Shown here in pieces: positions 34,205 through 47,400 of a DNA stretch of 64,000 bases. The notes beneath the pieces were generated by a model. The model was not told the DNA's origin. It was given only the letters and a program-made list of their open reading frames with translations, and did no database searches. How positions within the stretch are numbered: position 1 is the first letter of the stretch; each line of letters opens with the position of its first letter. A program made the translations under genes and the position numbers. Origin of the DNA: Anadara kagoshimensis (lineage: Eukaryota > Mollusca > Bivalvia > Arcoida > Arcidae); contig CM037874.1 in assembly GCA_021292105.1 (NCBI GenBank), forward strand, positions 42,606,780-42,670,779, read 5' to 3'.

Positions 34205-35259
34205 ATGATTAAGGTAAGTTAAACTAGTCCATTACATAAGTGTACACATTGGATACATTTTCATATTGATTTATCAACATTTTGGTTCCAGTGTTTGCTG
34301 TTTTCATGTACTATCCTTTTAGTTAAATCTTTTTTTCTTCTACTTCTATATCAGCAAGTAAATGGGGTTTCATTATTTCAAATAATTAATGTTCAAGTTT
34401 AAATACATTAAAATATGATACAATGGTCACCTTTTAATTAAAACCCGTACTTGAAGGTTCCTTTGTTTAATTTTTTTAAACCAAAATGAACCTGTATATA
34501 CATACTAACGATTTTCTGTAAAGTCTATATTTCTAAGGTCCCGTGGGTGTATTTATTCAACCAAATAATAACCATCATCATTGTTTATAATATTGATGAA
34601 AAAGAAATTAATAGAAAACGTAATGTAATGTGCTCAGAATTAGAAAGGTATTTTATATTTTATTTCAGATGGAAATGATACTTTTTTTTGCTACTGTATG
34701 TTTGTACCTTGCCACAGGAACCACCAAAACTACAGAATGTATTGATGTCATAAGTGCTCACAACTTTTCTACAAGTATAAATTCAGGGTTTAACCATACA
34801 GAATACTTTATGTCTTCTACATCTGGAGACATTTCGGAAACATGGGTCGACATAGCTTTTAGAAGTAGGCATGGGCCTGATAATACAAAATGTCCGAATT
34901 TTTTACCACGAGGTGATTATCCCGTAATGATGCGTTCTACTTGTCCATGGTATATCAAATTAAACTACGATCCCGAAAGATTCCCCGCTACAATTCCATA
35001 TGCAGTCAGTCGATGCCAAACTTGTGTAGGGTCTGATGGAAGTAAGAAATGTGAACCTATACGTCGTAAAATAAATATTTTGAAACAAGCAGAAAATTGT
35101 GAGAGTGGTTTGTACAGGTATACACAACAAGAAATGAACATTGTCGTTGCCTATGTTTGTACTGTTCCTAGAGAAATAGAAAACAGTTTGAATAAAAATA
35201 ATGAATATACATTTACTAGTACCACTCTAGCTTCAAATGATCCAAGGCCCATTGCATAA
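34205..35259 (+). CDS. IL-17-family cytokine, gene 1 (two exons)
   Basis: Secreted IL-17-type cystine-knot cytokine that would act on IL-17-receptor-like proteins of other cells. The CDS joins 34205-34213 (Met-Ile-Lys, then GTAAGT) to 34669-35259 after TTTCAG, phase 0, 199 residues. A hydrophobic signal peptide spans about residues 5-20. The mature chain has Cys 27, 78, 95, 119, 122, 131, 147 and 167, with the family hallmarks RSTCPWYIKLNYDPERFPATI, SRCQTC and CEPIRRKINIL. The usual C-terminal CTC pair is reduced to one Cys (VAYVCTVP). N-glycosylation sequons are at N35 and N45. The micro-exon start was chosen because gene 2 has the same structure; reading straight through the acceptor would remove the signal-peptide start context. 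A four-codon upstream ORF (34194-34208) overlaps the start. AATAAA lies at 35270-35275, 11 nt after the stop, with another near 35749. Confidence 0.92.
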
Positions 35260-35275
35260 AGTAACAACAAATAAA

Positions 35276-36832
35276 GAACCACACAAAGTTGTGTAATAAC
35301 GTAAGTCATATTGACCAGTTAAATGTTTATTATCACTTAATATTTTGCTGTATGTAAAATGAGTTTTAAGTAATATAGTGATTATGTCTTGTCAATTGAA
35401 TTGAACTAAACTTTTACATGGTTTTTAATATACTACTAATAGATATATTGTCCTTTTAATTGATGAACAAATGCGAAAAAGTCTAGTATGCCGGCCAAAC
35501 CCAATCGTTTGAGACCCCTTATTTATATATGCTTTGTAAATTTACCTTCCTTTGTAATTTTTTTTTCTATTTTGGTACGTCAGATTTGTAAAAAGGACTT
35601 TTTGCTACCAATACATATTTCTACTTTAACAGTGACATAATGGAAAGGTTTTAATTTTGTTCAACTAAATTAAGTGATAACAGATTGTATTTAAAAATGC
35701 AATATCGTGATATATGGGGTAAATTTATGTAAAAATATTACAATATGAATAAATAAGATTGAATGTCGTTAATGTCGCATCTTTAGATTACACCTATTGG
35801 TTTATGTGGTGGTACGTAAAGTTTTGCAAACTGATATGCTTTCTACTGTTGTGCACTTATGATGGCCTTAAGAGTTTTAATAAATTGTCGCAGATATCTC
35901 AGTCCATTATACTGAGGCATATACAAGTAATTTTTTCTCACTTGAGGAAGCCATAGAGGTGAGATGTATTGAGTATGATAGCTAGCGCATTAATCATTCG
36001 GTCACAGTTGCCAATTATAGTATTCTAAACACAATAGGAGTTAACACTCTCAACAACTTTTTTTTTTAAAAATTATAACAGTCTAAATATAATTAAAATG
36101 TCACAAACGCTGATTTATGGTAAAATGGGGTGAAATGGTTTATTTTTCGGGCATGTTAAAGTTGTATCAGAGTGACATTCCAAGTTGAAAAAGAAGTATC
36201 CTAATGCAAAGATTTTGTAAACGGGATTTTGATTGGACACCAATCGCAGTAAAACCTACGTTTTACGCTCGCAGTTATGACGTCGCGTGCTGTCTTGGCT
36301 GCGATAACTTCATGTATTCCTACACGCCGGTGGACGTACTTCTGTTTACAAAAAGCAATGACATTGTTATATTTAAATATCGATATTTATTCGGCACCTG
36401 TAGTTCGAACAATAGAAGTATTATATCGTCTGTACTAAACAATGTCTAACTGCATCATAGGAAATCTTCATTTTTTCAATTGATTTTAGTATTATTAGGG
36501 TCTTTTATTTGCATTAGAATGGAGCAAGCATCGCCAGATAGAATTCATTTTGCGACAGTAAAATCCACGTTTTACGGTCGGAACTTTTCTTTTGTAACAT
36601 TTTTCTCTCCTAATTTCTGTGGCTTGATTGTATAAATTTTTGTGCGAATAAATGTCCGCTGGATCTATTGGGGTGGCATTCTCAAATTTTGTTTTAAATT
36701 ACTGACTAGTACTTTAAAATTAAATATCTACATTCTCGGGTTGGATCTGTATTAAATAAATTACGCATTTTTTATTTAAAATTTCAATGAATTATGATAA
36801 CTGTGTATATTAATTGCATATACACTGTAAAG
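35276..36832. other. Probable 3' flank and intergenic DNA
   Basis: No gene. Two related short segments, GTAAAACCTACGTTTTACG (about 36248) and GTAAAATCCACGTTTTACG (about 36558), suggest fragments of a dispersed palindromic repeat. Confidence 0.5.
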
Positions 36833-37075
36833 GATGGAATTCAGAATGTTTTAGTATATTTAACAAGATATGCGTGTTGTAGATGGAATTCAGAATGTTT
36901 TAGTATATTTAACAAGATATGCGTGTTGTAGATGGAATTCAGAATGTTTTAGTATATTTAACAAGATATGCGTGTTGTAGATGGAATTCAGAATGTTTTA
37001 GTATATTTAACAAGATATGCGTGTTGTAGATGGAATTCAGAATGTTTAGTATATTAACAAGATATGCGTGTTGTA
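36833..37075. repeat. 49-bp tandem repeat, five copies
   Basis: Units start at 36833, 36882, 36931, 36980 and 37029 (GATGGAATTCAGAATG, then TATATTTAACAAGATATGCG). The first four are identical and the fifth lacks two bases. Such uniformity indicates recent expansion and likely length polymorphism. Confidence 0.95.
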
Positions 37076-37735
37076 GATCTTTGTTGCTCAGTTATTTTGT
37101 AATATTCATTTAATGTATTGTAAAATATATGTAAATATATATTTTATTCCTAATATTACACTTGCATATGGTTGTGACATTAACGTAATGGCCATCGCTT
37201 TCTATTAAAAGACTAGATCCATATCAGATATCTTAATATTTGTATGTAATGTGTCTGTTGGTTTTCATTTATACATTAGTATGTTCGGAGTTTTTGCCAC
37301 AGTTTTAGATGTTGCTTTTTTAAATTTCAGAATGATGTTTAAAATATATTTGAAGTCACATCACATCGATATACTGTAATTTTCGATATAGTACAAATGA
37401 TTATTACTATATATATATTTAAAATGTTTAATGTTTTGTATGTTGCGATTGAAGTTTCAATAATATAATGAAAAAATATGCTTAAAAATGATATTATTTT
37501 TTTTGTTTTATGATTTATTTCTATTTTTTCAATTAAACCATGTGTATAATAATTATTCATTGGCTATAATAATAATATCATGTATTATCACATATATAAA
37601 TATTTTACTGTAAACTTGTTACAATTATATCGAATGTATTATAAATATACCAGATATACAAAAATCATTTGTTCTCATTATTATTTTGTAAGCTAAGATT
37701 GACATTTACAGTAACAGTAACTATCAGAATCAAGT
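37076..37735. other. Intergenic AT-rich DNA, nothing recognised
   Basis: No feature is seen. Confidence 0.5.
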
Positions 37736-37745
37736 TTCACAATCA

Positions 37746-37955
37746 GTCCTTAACTAAGATTTTCCTTAATTTAACTTAGATCAAGCAAACTTGGGCAATC
37801 TTTTGTGTGCTATAAAAGAGCATTTTTATAAGTTTGTAGTCATCTTCAAAATGACATCTCAAATTTATGAATACCTTAACAATTAGTAAAATTATAATAA
37901 GATTTCAAATTTGCCAGATTTAAGTTAAGGAAATTATAGTTAAGGAAAGTATGTT
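37746..37955. repeat. Inverted-repeat-bounded element, about 210 bp
   Basis: CCTTAACTAAGATTTTCCTT at the left pairs with AAGGAAATTATAGTTAAGG at the right, with a few mismatches. There is no coding content. A MITE-like element is the simplest reading. The ends are approximate. Confidence 0.45.
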
Positions 37956-39309
37956 AGTAATTGATCCTACAATTCTTCTTGTTAATAAGTCAAAGGTTAA
38001 TGATTAGTTTATGTGGTGCATGGTGTAAGTCTTAATGATATTTACTAGTGCGTACTTTTGACGACCTTTAGGGCACATTTACCCAAATTATCGCAGATGA
38101 ATATCGAAGACTACTCGGACAGTAATCTTGGTACCAAATAACTTATTAAACCATTTTTAATTTTGCAGCCTAGACGGCTGTTTCGGAATAAACCAGTAGA
38201 AACCTACTACGACATATGCCCATAGTGGTGATATACCTTGAGTGTGAAGGCTAATGCATAAACCATTCGGCTACTACTACCGCTTCATTACTTACTAGAG
38301 GATAAAACAGTAAAACGCCGCTCTTTTCTATGATGTAATGTGTGCTGGGTGAATATGTACTGAACCTAAAAACTTGACGATAAACAATATTATTAAGGTC
38401 CATTTAAACACACACACACACACACACACATACACATACACACACACACATATATATTGTATCTTTGACAGGGAAAATGGGGCCGTGTAACCCGCCAGAA
38501 CCCTGTATAACTGATAATGTCTACCTCATCAAGTCAATGATTGTATTGCCTACCGCGCAAAAACGCACGCAACGGGTATGTGACATAAATGAAAAAGCAA
38601 AGCATACTTCTAATGAAGAAACTTTATTACGTTTTGTTATTTTTTTTTTTTGAAAAAGTTACTCTTTCCTCAATATTAAATTGATACAATTGACAGTTTC
38701 TTGTCTCTTGTGTTTAAATAAAACTTCTATTTCTCTGTTGATTATTATAACATAAATAGGCTTGGTATTGTAGTTCTGTTATTTGATGGGGAGAAGGACG
38801 ACTGTTAAACCGTTGAACATGCGTCTCATTTGTTTTTGATCAACAAATAATTTAAGTGCCGTTAATACAGGACAACATTAGTGACATGCATCCGTTTGTC
38901 AGACGGGGCTTCTATTTTCTTCTAAGCGAATACCAAAAGAAAAAAAAATCAAAACAAACACTGTGTTTGCGAAATCTACTGTAGTGTATATGCTTTGCGT
39001 TCAATATGTAAACAAAGTATAAAAATAGTTGTGTTTCGCACGTGGTATATATTATTTCTGGTTTTGATAGTTTTTCATATTTAAAATACCCTATTTTAGG
39101 GCGAAGGAGAATTACATCCCAGGAATATCTTCTCGTTGGAGCTGTGTATACCGTAATTGGGTGGTCGAAATCGTGTCCAAACCGTCACTATGGTTCACAC
39201 GTCTCTTAAGCACTCTCAAAGCCGATTGCCAGCGTTTCGATCTTCAGGAATTATCATTTATTGGTCTCATCAAACTCTATATGCAATCTTTTGCTTAAGG
39301 ATATCACTG
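37956..39309. other. Intergenic DNA with (CA)n at 38408-38456
   Basis: A CA/TA microsatellite is the only structure. No gene is recognised. Confidence 0.5.
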
Positions 39310-39910
39310 GCTAGGGATCTTCAATACCAAATTTGGTTTCAATTTGTCAAGTGATTACAGAGCAAAGGAGTTGGGAGTATAAGGGCCGATTTCGGCCCCA
39401 TCTCAGAATTGATTATTATGTTTACATTTTGAAGTTCCCCATTTACTTTAATCAAAAACAGTTCATTTTAAATACATGTATCATGACGTCATGGGTGTCA
39501 ATAGCGAGGCCCCAAAAGGGGGCACTTATTTACGGCGAAATAGAATTTTTTCCATATTTCAGGGCTACATAAAAATTAATTACAATAAAACCAGTATTGA
39601 AAATCAAACAATCAAAATACATTTGTAGCACTGTACCTTGCTAAAGTGTATTTCTAACCTATTAAGGATTATGAATATTAGAGAAACAATGTTGTGTTAA
39701 TTTAAGTCAGATTTTCACAATTTCCCCTTAATAGTGCCCCAAGGGGACATAATCCTTTCATTTGTGCAAATCTGAAAGGCCCTCATATAGACATTACTGC
39801 CAAATATTTGTAGTTTTGGAGGAGTTGATTAAAATGTGAAAAGTTTACACACGACGGACGACGAAGATAGGGCGACGGACGAAGATAGATGACAAAAGCT
39901 CAGATGAGCT
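39310..39910 (-). mobile_element. Decayed HINE-like element, 5' end recognisable
   Basis: The right end GCTCAGATGAGCT preceded by an ACGACGGACGACGAAG stretch is the family's 5' end in reverse complement. ACCAAATTTGGTTTCAATTTG near 39328 resembles core phrases of sibling elements. The 3' end is not identifiable, so the left boundary is approximate. Confidence 0.4.
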
Positions 39911-39949
39911 AAAAAAAAATGGTCCAAATTCACAACCGCAACTGTCGGC

Positions 39950-39972
39950 GGGGGGGGGGGGGGGGGGGGGGG
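39950..39972. repeat. Poly(G) run of 23
   Basis: A long uninterrupted G tract. Its exact length is prone to sequencing error. Confidence 0.8.
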
Positions 39973-40128
39973 ATCGGCTGCCGAAATTTTCATGTGTTTC
40001 TTCGCTATTGGTTTAAGAATTTTATATTGTTTTCTAACACTTACACCCACTCTTTCAATCCATATACTTGTTTTTTGTTACCTTGCAAAACGCAAAAATG
40101 GAAGGTTGATTTCAGTCATAAATGACAA

Positions 40129-40869
40129 CAAGAGGCCCAATGGGCCTGTATCGCTCACCTGGTAAGCATGCGCCTGAAGACACTCAGAGGATTAAGTTTG
40201 TCAATATTTCATTTATACTTTTCACTGAAAATGGAAACATATTTGACAGCAAATCCCGTTACATATGTTAAATGGCTATCTATCTAGTTTCTTTGTACCA
40301 AATTTGAACAAAATGGGCCGATAAATAAATCCACACTGACTAATAATAGGTTTTTGCTTTTTTAGTAACAGCGGCCATATTGGATATTGGTGGATTATGC
40401 CGGAAATAATTTTTATCTTTATCCAGCAAGAACTTTTCACACCAAATTTGGTTTAAATTGGTTCAGTAGTTTCAGAGGAGAAGATTTTTAAAGAAAAAGT
40501 CTTAAAACCCATCTATTTGCATATTACTCTAATATTGGTTAAACGAAAAATTTGACAGCAAATCCCATATCATATGTTAAGTGGCTATCTATCTAGTTTC
40601 TGTGTACCAACAAAATCGGCCCATAAATAAATCCACATTGACTAATAATAGGTTTTTGATATGTTTAGTAACAACGGCCATATTGGATATTGGTCAATTA
40701 TGCCGGACACAATTTTAAATCTTTGTCTTGCAAGGACCTCTCACACCGAATTGGTTTAAATTGGTTCCGTAGTTTCAGAGGAGAAAATCCAAGTTTACGC
40801 ACAGACGGACGCACGCACGGACGCACGCTTTGTCATACCATAAGCTCACGTGGCTTTGCCAGGTGAGCT
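40129..40869 (-). mobile_element. HINE-like element, complete short copy (741 bp)
   Basis: In reverse complement it runs from AGCTCACCTGGC (40869) to GGGCCTCTTG (40129), with subterminal CAGGTGAGCGATACAGG and hairpin GGCCCATTGGGCC at the 3' side. Just inside the 5' end is the GCGTCCGTGCGTCCGTCTG-like stretch. The core has two repeats of about 300 bp (TTTGACAGCAAATCCC, GCCATATTGGATATTGG). It is flanked by A residues on both sides, consistent with TT targeting read from the other strand. Confidence 0.75.
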
Positions 40870-41164
40870 AAAATGACCTTATAACGAAATCCTGTCACTG
40901 GCCTGGATTATACAATTTTGTTTGTAATGATGCACATCCAGTGGCGAGTCAAAATTATTTCGCTCGTATCGATATATTCAGTTCTGGTACTAAATCTGAG
41001 TATCAAAAGAAAACCAACTAACTTTGAAACCAAGCATTTTCACATCAGGTCCTCGAGATTCAACCAAATGCTGAGAGAAGTAAGCCGTTGGATATGCGAT
41101 TAATCGACCGCCTAACGAATCACAACTTCAAATGATAATAATAAAGTGTTATTTAACGCATTGT
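40870..41164. other. Intergenic DNA, nothing recognised
   Basis: No feature is seen. Confidence 0.5.
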
Positions 41165-41456
41165 TAGTTGGTTGGTTGATTGATTAAATAGTGTTTGAAA
41201 TCCAGTCAAAATCACCTAACTGATATAGAGAATTTTAGTTTTGGGAGGGAGGGGTGGGTTTCTTCATGAGACGGCCGCAACAACAATTCGCATGTTGGTA
41301 TCTTTAGCCGTGACACGGGGTATAGGTTTCAAGGTCTCCTTGGGACCCAACATTTCTTAATGGTGAGTGTTTGGCGAAATAATAGTCACTACCTAGTCAG
41401 ACTTGATAGGTTTCGAACCCCGAATTCTCATATACGGAGTGACCACCGAGATACCG
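41165..41456 (-). mobile_element. tRNA-derived SINE, diverged
   Basis: Tail TTGGTTGATTGATTAAATAG at the left. AGTGTTTGGCGAAATAATAGT and a box-B-like GGTTTCGAACC lie toward the right end. The tRNA head is decayed. Same family as 5504-5965. Confidence 0.55.
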
Positions 41457-44355
41457 TATTTGTCTTCTTGTAAAGACTAGTGACATCTTAAAAATCATAT
41501 TTCAAGTTTACGATGGCCGCTTGTATATGAGGACACTTTTGCAAGTTATATGAAGTGGTCTTTACATTCGGGTTTGATTTTATAAATACCATGTGTATGT
41601 AGTTACTTCCTGTGGCAGTTGACTGGTGAATTTTGTTTTATGGAATCCATTTGGTACAATATAAGACTGAATCGCCCTTTCATTCTTAAAATCATCATTA
41701 CATGTTTTCACTTTTTTTACTTCTAATACTATTGCAAAACTGATAAGCAAAATACTTTACCTGATCACATTATTCGAGTGGAGTGAAGTAATGTTGCATT
41801 ACGCCCAAGTCATGTTTATTTTGCTTTTAGCAAGGTAATACGTTCTGGGATGTTTGGGGAAACCGGAATGTCCGGAGAAAGCAAATACCTTCGCCAAGCG
41901 AACTGAAAACGTTACGAGTTTGATTCTAAAATTTTGGGTGAAAAACGTTGCAAGTCCACTCGACCCCTGATCACCAACGCAACATCGATCACAAGCACAT
42001 TGCACACTGAAACTGATGAACACTTTGTATAACAGCTCGACTGAAAGTCGGAAAATACTGAACACAAAATATCTAATTAAAACATTTTTATACACCCCCG
42101 GGGGACATTTGAGCGAATATTCAGCTTTTTCTTTTTCCGCCCTCCATACTGGAACAGAAAATAGATTTAAAATATTCAAACTGTCGCTCAAATGTTCTCT
42201 ATGAGTTTTTTTTTTAATTTGCGCTCAAATGTCCTGCGCCCATACGGGTCCCGAAACGAAGGGGTTATACTGGAATCACATGTCTGTCTGTATGTCCGTC
42301 CGTGGACAAAACTTCCTTCCGGAGGTTAATTTAAATACGTTAAATCTAAATTTTCTGAAACTATACACACATATAAGGCTCATAAGAACCTGTGCATTTA
42401 TGATTATAAATTGAGTTTTCCTGATATTATGCACAGATCAGTTAAGTATTATAAGAGCATGTGTACCAGAGATTATCCGTTTGTTCGCATATATTTTATT
42501 GAATTATGAATTATTTGCAAATTCCAGGCATTGAACTCCTGAAAAATAATTTTAACATAATTTATCACAAACATCATAAAAACCCATCAAAGACGATCAA
42601 ATTTCTCCATCAACAATTGGGAGGCGTAGTAGTCGAGTTTGCAGACAGTTCTAGTTCTTTCAAACACCGGTCTAATATTTGACCCCAGTTTTGTATATTT
42701 AGGAAGATGTTACGGACGTAGTAGAAGACATGCGATCGACACATTCACACTGAATATAAACACGTTTTTCCGTTTTTATAGAACCTGTCATCACAACGAT
42801 ATTTTGCTTGTAATTATTTAAGGAATTTATTATTTTTTATTGGATTGCATTAATTTTATTACAATTCACATCTCTTGAAAGGCACACGGCTAGGATTCAT
42901 TTCTTAGTCGAATCCAACTGTGCATCGAACACTTTTTTAATACTGAAAATGGTACATTTTCGTTTCAACAGAACTGTCTCAAAAGTGATCGAAGATCGAC
43001 ATTTTCTTTACATAAAATGATAATATAAGAAATATTTAGTCTATTTTAGTACGGATTTTGCCAAAATTTATAGATAATTACTGAATTGCGGTAATCTTAA
43101 GGTACAAGAAAGTTGCGTAACGATATTTAAAGATCTATTCTAAAAAATATTTACACGGCGATTAAAAACAATCTTCATTTTTAAACAATGTGAAACCTAT
43201 TCAAAAAAATAAAAAAAAACATGTATTTTAAATAAATAAGAAAATGGTGGATTTTTGGTAGATAGATACATGTAACTTGATTGCGTTATTCGTGGGCTAC
43301 TCTGGGTTTTATTTTTTAACACAATTCTACATAGGGAATAAGAAAATGTTGTCATGTTCCGACAGAGACCTAAAATTTCAACCTTGGAAAATATAACCGT
43401 TCTATCATTTTGGTTGCGATATTCGTGACCCGGTTGTTGAAAACCTTATATTCCGTGAATACCGTGATATACAATTTTTTTTAATATCTGTTACTTAATT
43501 ATATCAGGTATAATAACAAAGTGAATAATCTCTTTCTAATAAATCTACTTTTCAAAGTATGACCTTTCACGAAAAGTAAAGGAAATGCTTTATTGTCGGC
43601 GTATAGATTTGAAAACTGTGCATCGTTATCTTCTACAAGTTGAGATATCCTGCGAGAAAACTTCTTCAACAATATCCGAGTTATCACAGTTTTCCCATAA
43701 TTGTGTTGGATAGGCTGATTGTATGCTTGCCGCTACTATTATGTACCAATAGGAACAGAAAGGAGTTCAGTAACTTGTTGTTTTCAGTCACAATGTTCCC
43801 TTTTTCTGACTATTTTTACCTTTTTTCATATCGAGCGCACGCAACAACCAAAACCATATTTATATATGTTGAAGATATTCACGAAACGCATCTATGTTGA
43901 AAATATCTTTTTGGTTGTTGCCTGCGCTGGGTATGAAATATTGAAAAATATTCTCAAAATACGACAAATACACGATAAAACCGCCATTACGTCACCGTTG
44001 GCAACGTCGTCGTGACGCCATCAGACATAAAGTGACAAAAATTAAATTGGAAATTAACAGTTCATATCAAGGTTGTGTTTTAACATAATTATTACAAGTC
44101 CATGTCGCATTTTAATTTTTGTGATTTTTTGGGGCCGAATATGCCTCCTATCGTACTATCTCCTTTTCAAAGAATAATAATCTCGAAATAATGATTCATT
44201 CTCACGTAATGCACGTAATCCCAAAATTAGGAATATATCGTTCGCTATCGACAAAGTTAAGACAACATGTTTGCCAATTATGTTAGAATTAAATAAATTA
44301 TTGACCATTTGAACCATATGCTGTAATGCTGTAATTACCGACAAATTACGCACTA

Positions 44356-44358
<3 letters not shown>
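41457..44358. other. Intergenic DNA with a SINE tail fragment and a hairpin
   Basis: 41779-41890 carries SINE tail blocks (GAGTGGAGTGAAGTAATG and following). The ORF on the minus strand there (41799-42191) is a translation of that repeat and its flank. 43834-43928 is an imperfect hairpin with arms of about 28 bp (AGCGCACGCAACAACCAAAA). Otherwise nothing is recognised. Confidence 0.5.

Positions 44359-44402
<44 letters not shown>
44359..44402. repeat. (CT)n microsatellite abutting the satellite array
   Basis: 22 CT units immediately before the first GCGTT-type satellite unit. Confidence 0.9.
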
Positions 44403-44404
<2 letters not shown>

Positions 44405-47400
44405 ACATTTCAGCCTCTTTGTTGGCGTTTTAACGTTCTTAATTTTGCGTTACAACGCCTTTTAGTTTGTGTTTTTACGTCTTTTATTCGCATAATATAC
44501 CGCTTTTCTGTTGGCCTTTTTTTAGTCGCCTCTTTCTTGGCGTTATAACTGTTTTAATTTTGCGTTACAACGCCTTTTAGTTTGTGTTTATACGTCTTTT
44601 TTCGCGTTATATACCGCTTTTCTGTTGGCTTTTTAGTCGCTTCTTTGTTAATTTTTTAATTTTGCGTTACAACGCCTTTTAGTTTGTGTTTTATGTCTAA
44701 TTTTGGCGTTATATAACGATTTTCTGATGGCGTTTCTGTCGCCTTTTTGATGGCGTTATAACTGTTTTTAATTTTGCGTTACAACGCCTTTTAGTTTGTG
44801 TTGTTATGTCTAATTTTCGCGTTATATAACGCTTTTCTGTTGGCGTTTTTGTCGCCTCTTTGTTGGCGTTTTAACGTTTTTTGGTTTTTTTTTTTGCGTT
44901 ACCAGAACGACTGTCATTATCACACAAATAACCCAAAAAGACTCTCCGTATCACACAAATAACACAGAACGACTGTCAGTATCACATCAATAACACAGAA
45001 CGACTGGCGTTACAACGCCTTTTAGTTTGTGTTGTTTGTCTAATTTTCGCGTTATATACCGCTTTTATGATGACGTTTTTGTCGCCTCTTTGTTGGCGTT
45101 ATAACTTTTTAAATGTTGCGTTACATTGCCTTTCAGTTTGTGTTGTTACGTCGCCTCTTTGTTGGCGTTATTGTGTTTTAAATTTCGCGTTACAACGCCT
45201 TTTAGTTTGTGTTACGTCTAATTTTGGCGTTATATACGCTTTTCTTCGGCGTTTTTGTCGCCTCTTTGTTTGCGTTATAACGATTTAAATGTTGCGTTAC
45301 AACGCCTTTTAGTTTGTGTTGTTACGTCTTCATATTTAATTATATAACGCTTTTCTGTTGGCGGTTTTGTCCCCTCTTTGTTGGCGTTATAACGATTCAA
45401 ATTTTGCGTTTCAACGCCTTTTAGTTTGTGTTGTTACGTCTGTATATTTCCTTATATAACGCTTTTCTGTTGGCGTTTTTTCGCCTCTTTGTTGGCGTTT
45501 TTGTCGCCTCATTGTTGGCGTTATAACGATTTAAATTTTGCGTTAAAACGCCTTTAAGTTTGTTTTGTTACGTCTATATATTCCTTTATATAACGCTGGC
45601 GTTTTTCTCGCCTCTTTGTTGGCGATATAACGATTGAAATTTTGCGTTACAACACCTTTTAGTTTGTGTTGTTACGTCTGTATATTTCTTGATATAACGC
45701 TTTTCTTTGTTGGCGTTATAACGTTTTTTATAATTTTGCGTTGCAACGCCTTTTAATTTGTGATGTTATTTCTGTTTTTCGCGTTATATTTTGCTTTTCT
45801 GTTTGCGTTTTTGTCACATCTTTGTTGCCGTTATAACTGTTTTTATTTTGCGTTACAACGCCAATTAGTTTGTGTTGTTACGTCTATATCTTGCTTTATA
45901 TAACGCTTTTTTGTTGGCGTTTTTTTGTCGCCTCTTTGTTGGCGTTATAACGTTTTAAATGTTGCGTTACATCGCCTTTAAGTTTGTGTTGTTACGTCTA
46001 TATATTTCATTATATAACGCTTATTTGTTGGCGTTTTTGTCGCCTCTTTGTTGGCGTTATAACGTTTTTTATAATTTTGCGCTACAAAGCCTTTTAGTTT
46101 GTGTTGTTACGTCTATATGTTTCATTATATAACGCTTTTCTGTTGGCGTTTTTGTCGCCTCTTTGTTGGCGTTATAACGATTTAAATTTTGCGTTTCAAC
46201 GCCTTTTAGTTTGTGTTGTTACGTCTATATATTTCATTATAAAACGCTTTTCTGTTTGTGTTTTTGTCGCCACTTTGATGGCGTTATAACTGTGGAGATA
46301 CAACGCCTTTTACTTTGTGTTGTTACGTCTGTATATTTCTTTATATAACGCTTTTCTGTTGGCGTTTTTGTCGCCTCTTTGATGGCTTTATAACGATTTA
46401 AATTTTGCGTTACAACACCTTTTAGTTTTGTGTTGTTACGTCTGTATATTTCTTGATATAACGCTTTTCTGTTGGCGTTTTTGTCGCCTCTTTGTTGGCG
46501 TTATAACGTTTTTTATAATTTTGCTTTGCAACGCCTTTTAATTTGTGATGTAATTTCTGTTTTTCGCGTTATATTTTGCTTTTCTGTTTGCGTTTTTGTC
46601 ACATCTTTGTTGCCGTTATAACTGTTTTTCATTTTGCGTTACAACGCCAATTAGTCTGTGTTGTTACGTCTATATCTTGCTTTATATAACGCTTTTCTGT
46701 TGGCGTTTTTTGTCGCCTCTTTGTTGGCGTTATAACGTTTTAAATGTTGCGTTACATCGCCTTTAAGTTTGTGTTGTTACGTCTATATATTTCATTATAT
46801 AACGCTTATCCGTTGGCGTTTTTGTCGCCTCTTTATTGGCGTTATAAGGTTATAAATTTTGCGTTACAACGCCTTTTAGTTTGTGTTCTTACGTCTATAT
46901 ATTTCATTATATAACGCTTTTCTGTTGGCGTTTTGTCGCCTCTTTGCTGGCGTTATAACAATTTGAATTTTGCGTTACAACGCCTTTTAGTTTGTGTTGT
47001 TACGTCTATATATTTCATTATAAAACGCTTTTCTGTTGGTGTTTTTGTCGCCACTTTGATGGCGTTATAACTGTTTTTTCATTTTGCCTTACAGCGTCTT
47101 TTATTTTGTGTTGTTACGTCTATATCTTGCTTTATATAACGCTTTTCTGTTGGCGTTTTTGTTGCCTCTTTGTTGGCGTTATAACGTTTTAAATTTTGCG
47201 TTACAACGCCTTTTAGTTTGTGTTGTTACGTCTATATATTTCATTATAAAACGTTTTTCTGTTGGTGTTTTTGTCGCCACTTTGATGGCGTTATAACTGT
47301 TTTTTTCATTTTGCCTTACAGCGCCTTTTAGTTTGTGTTGTTACGTCTATATCTTGCTTTATATAACGCTTTTCTGTTGGCGTTTTTGTTGCCTCTTTGT

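Noticed and set aside
41799-42191. 130-codon minus-strand ORF
   Set aside because: Its C-terminal third reads through a SINE tail fragment, and the rest has no recognised motif.
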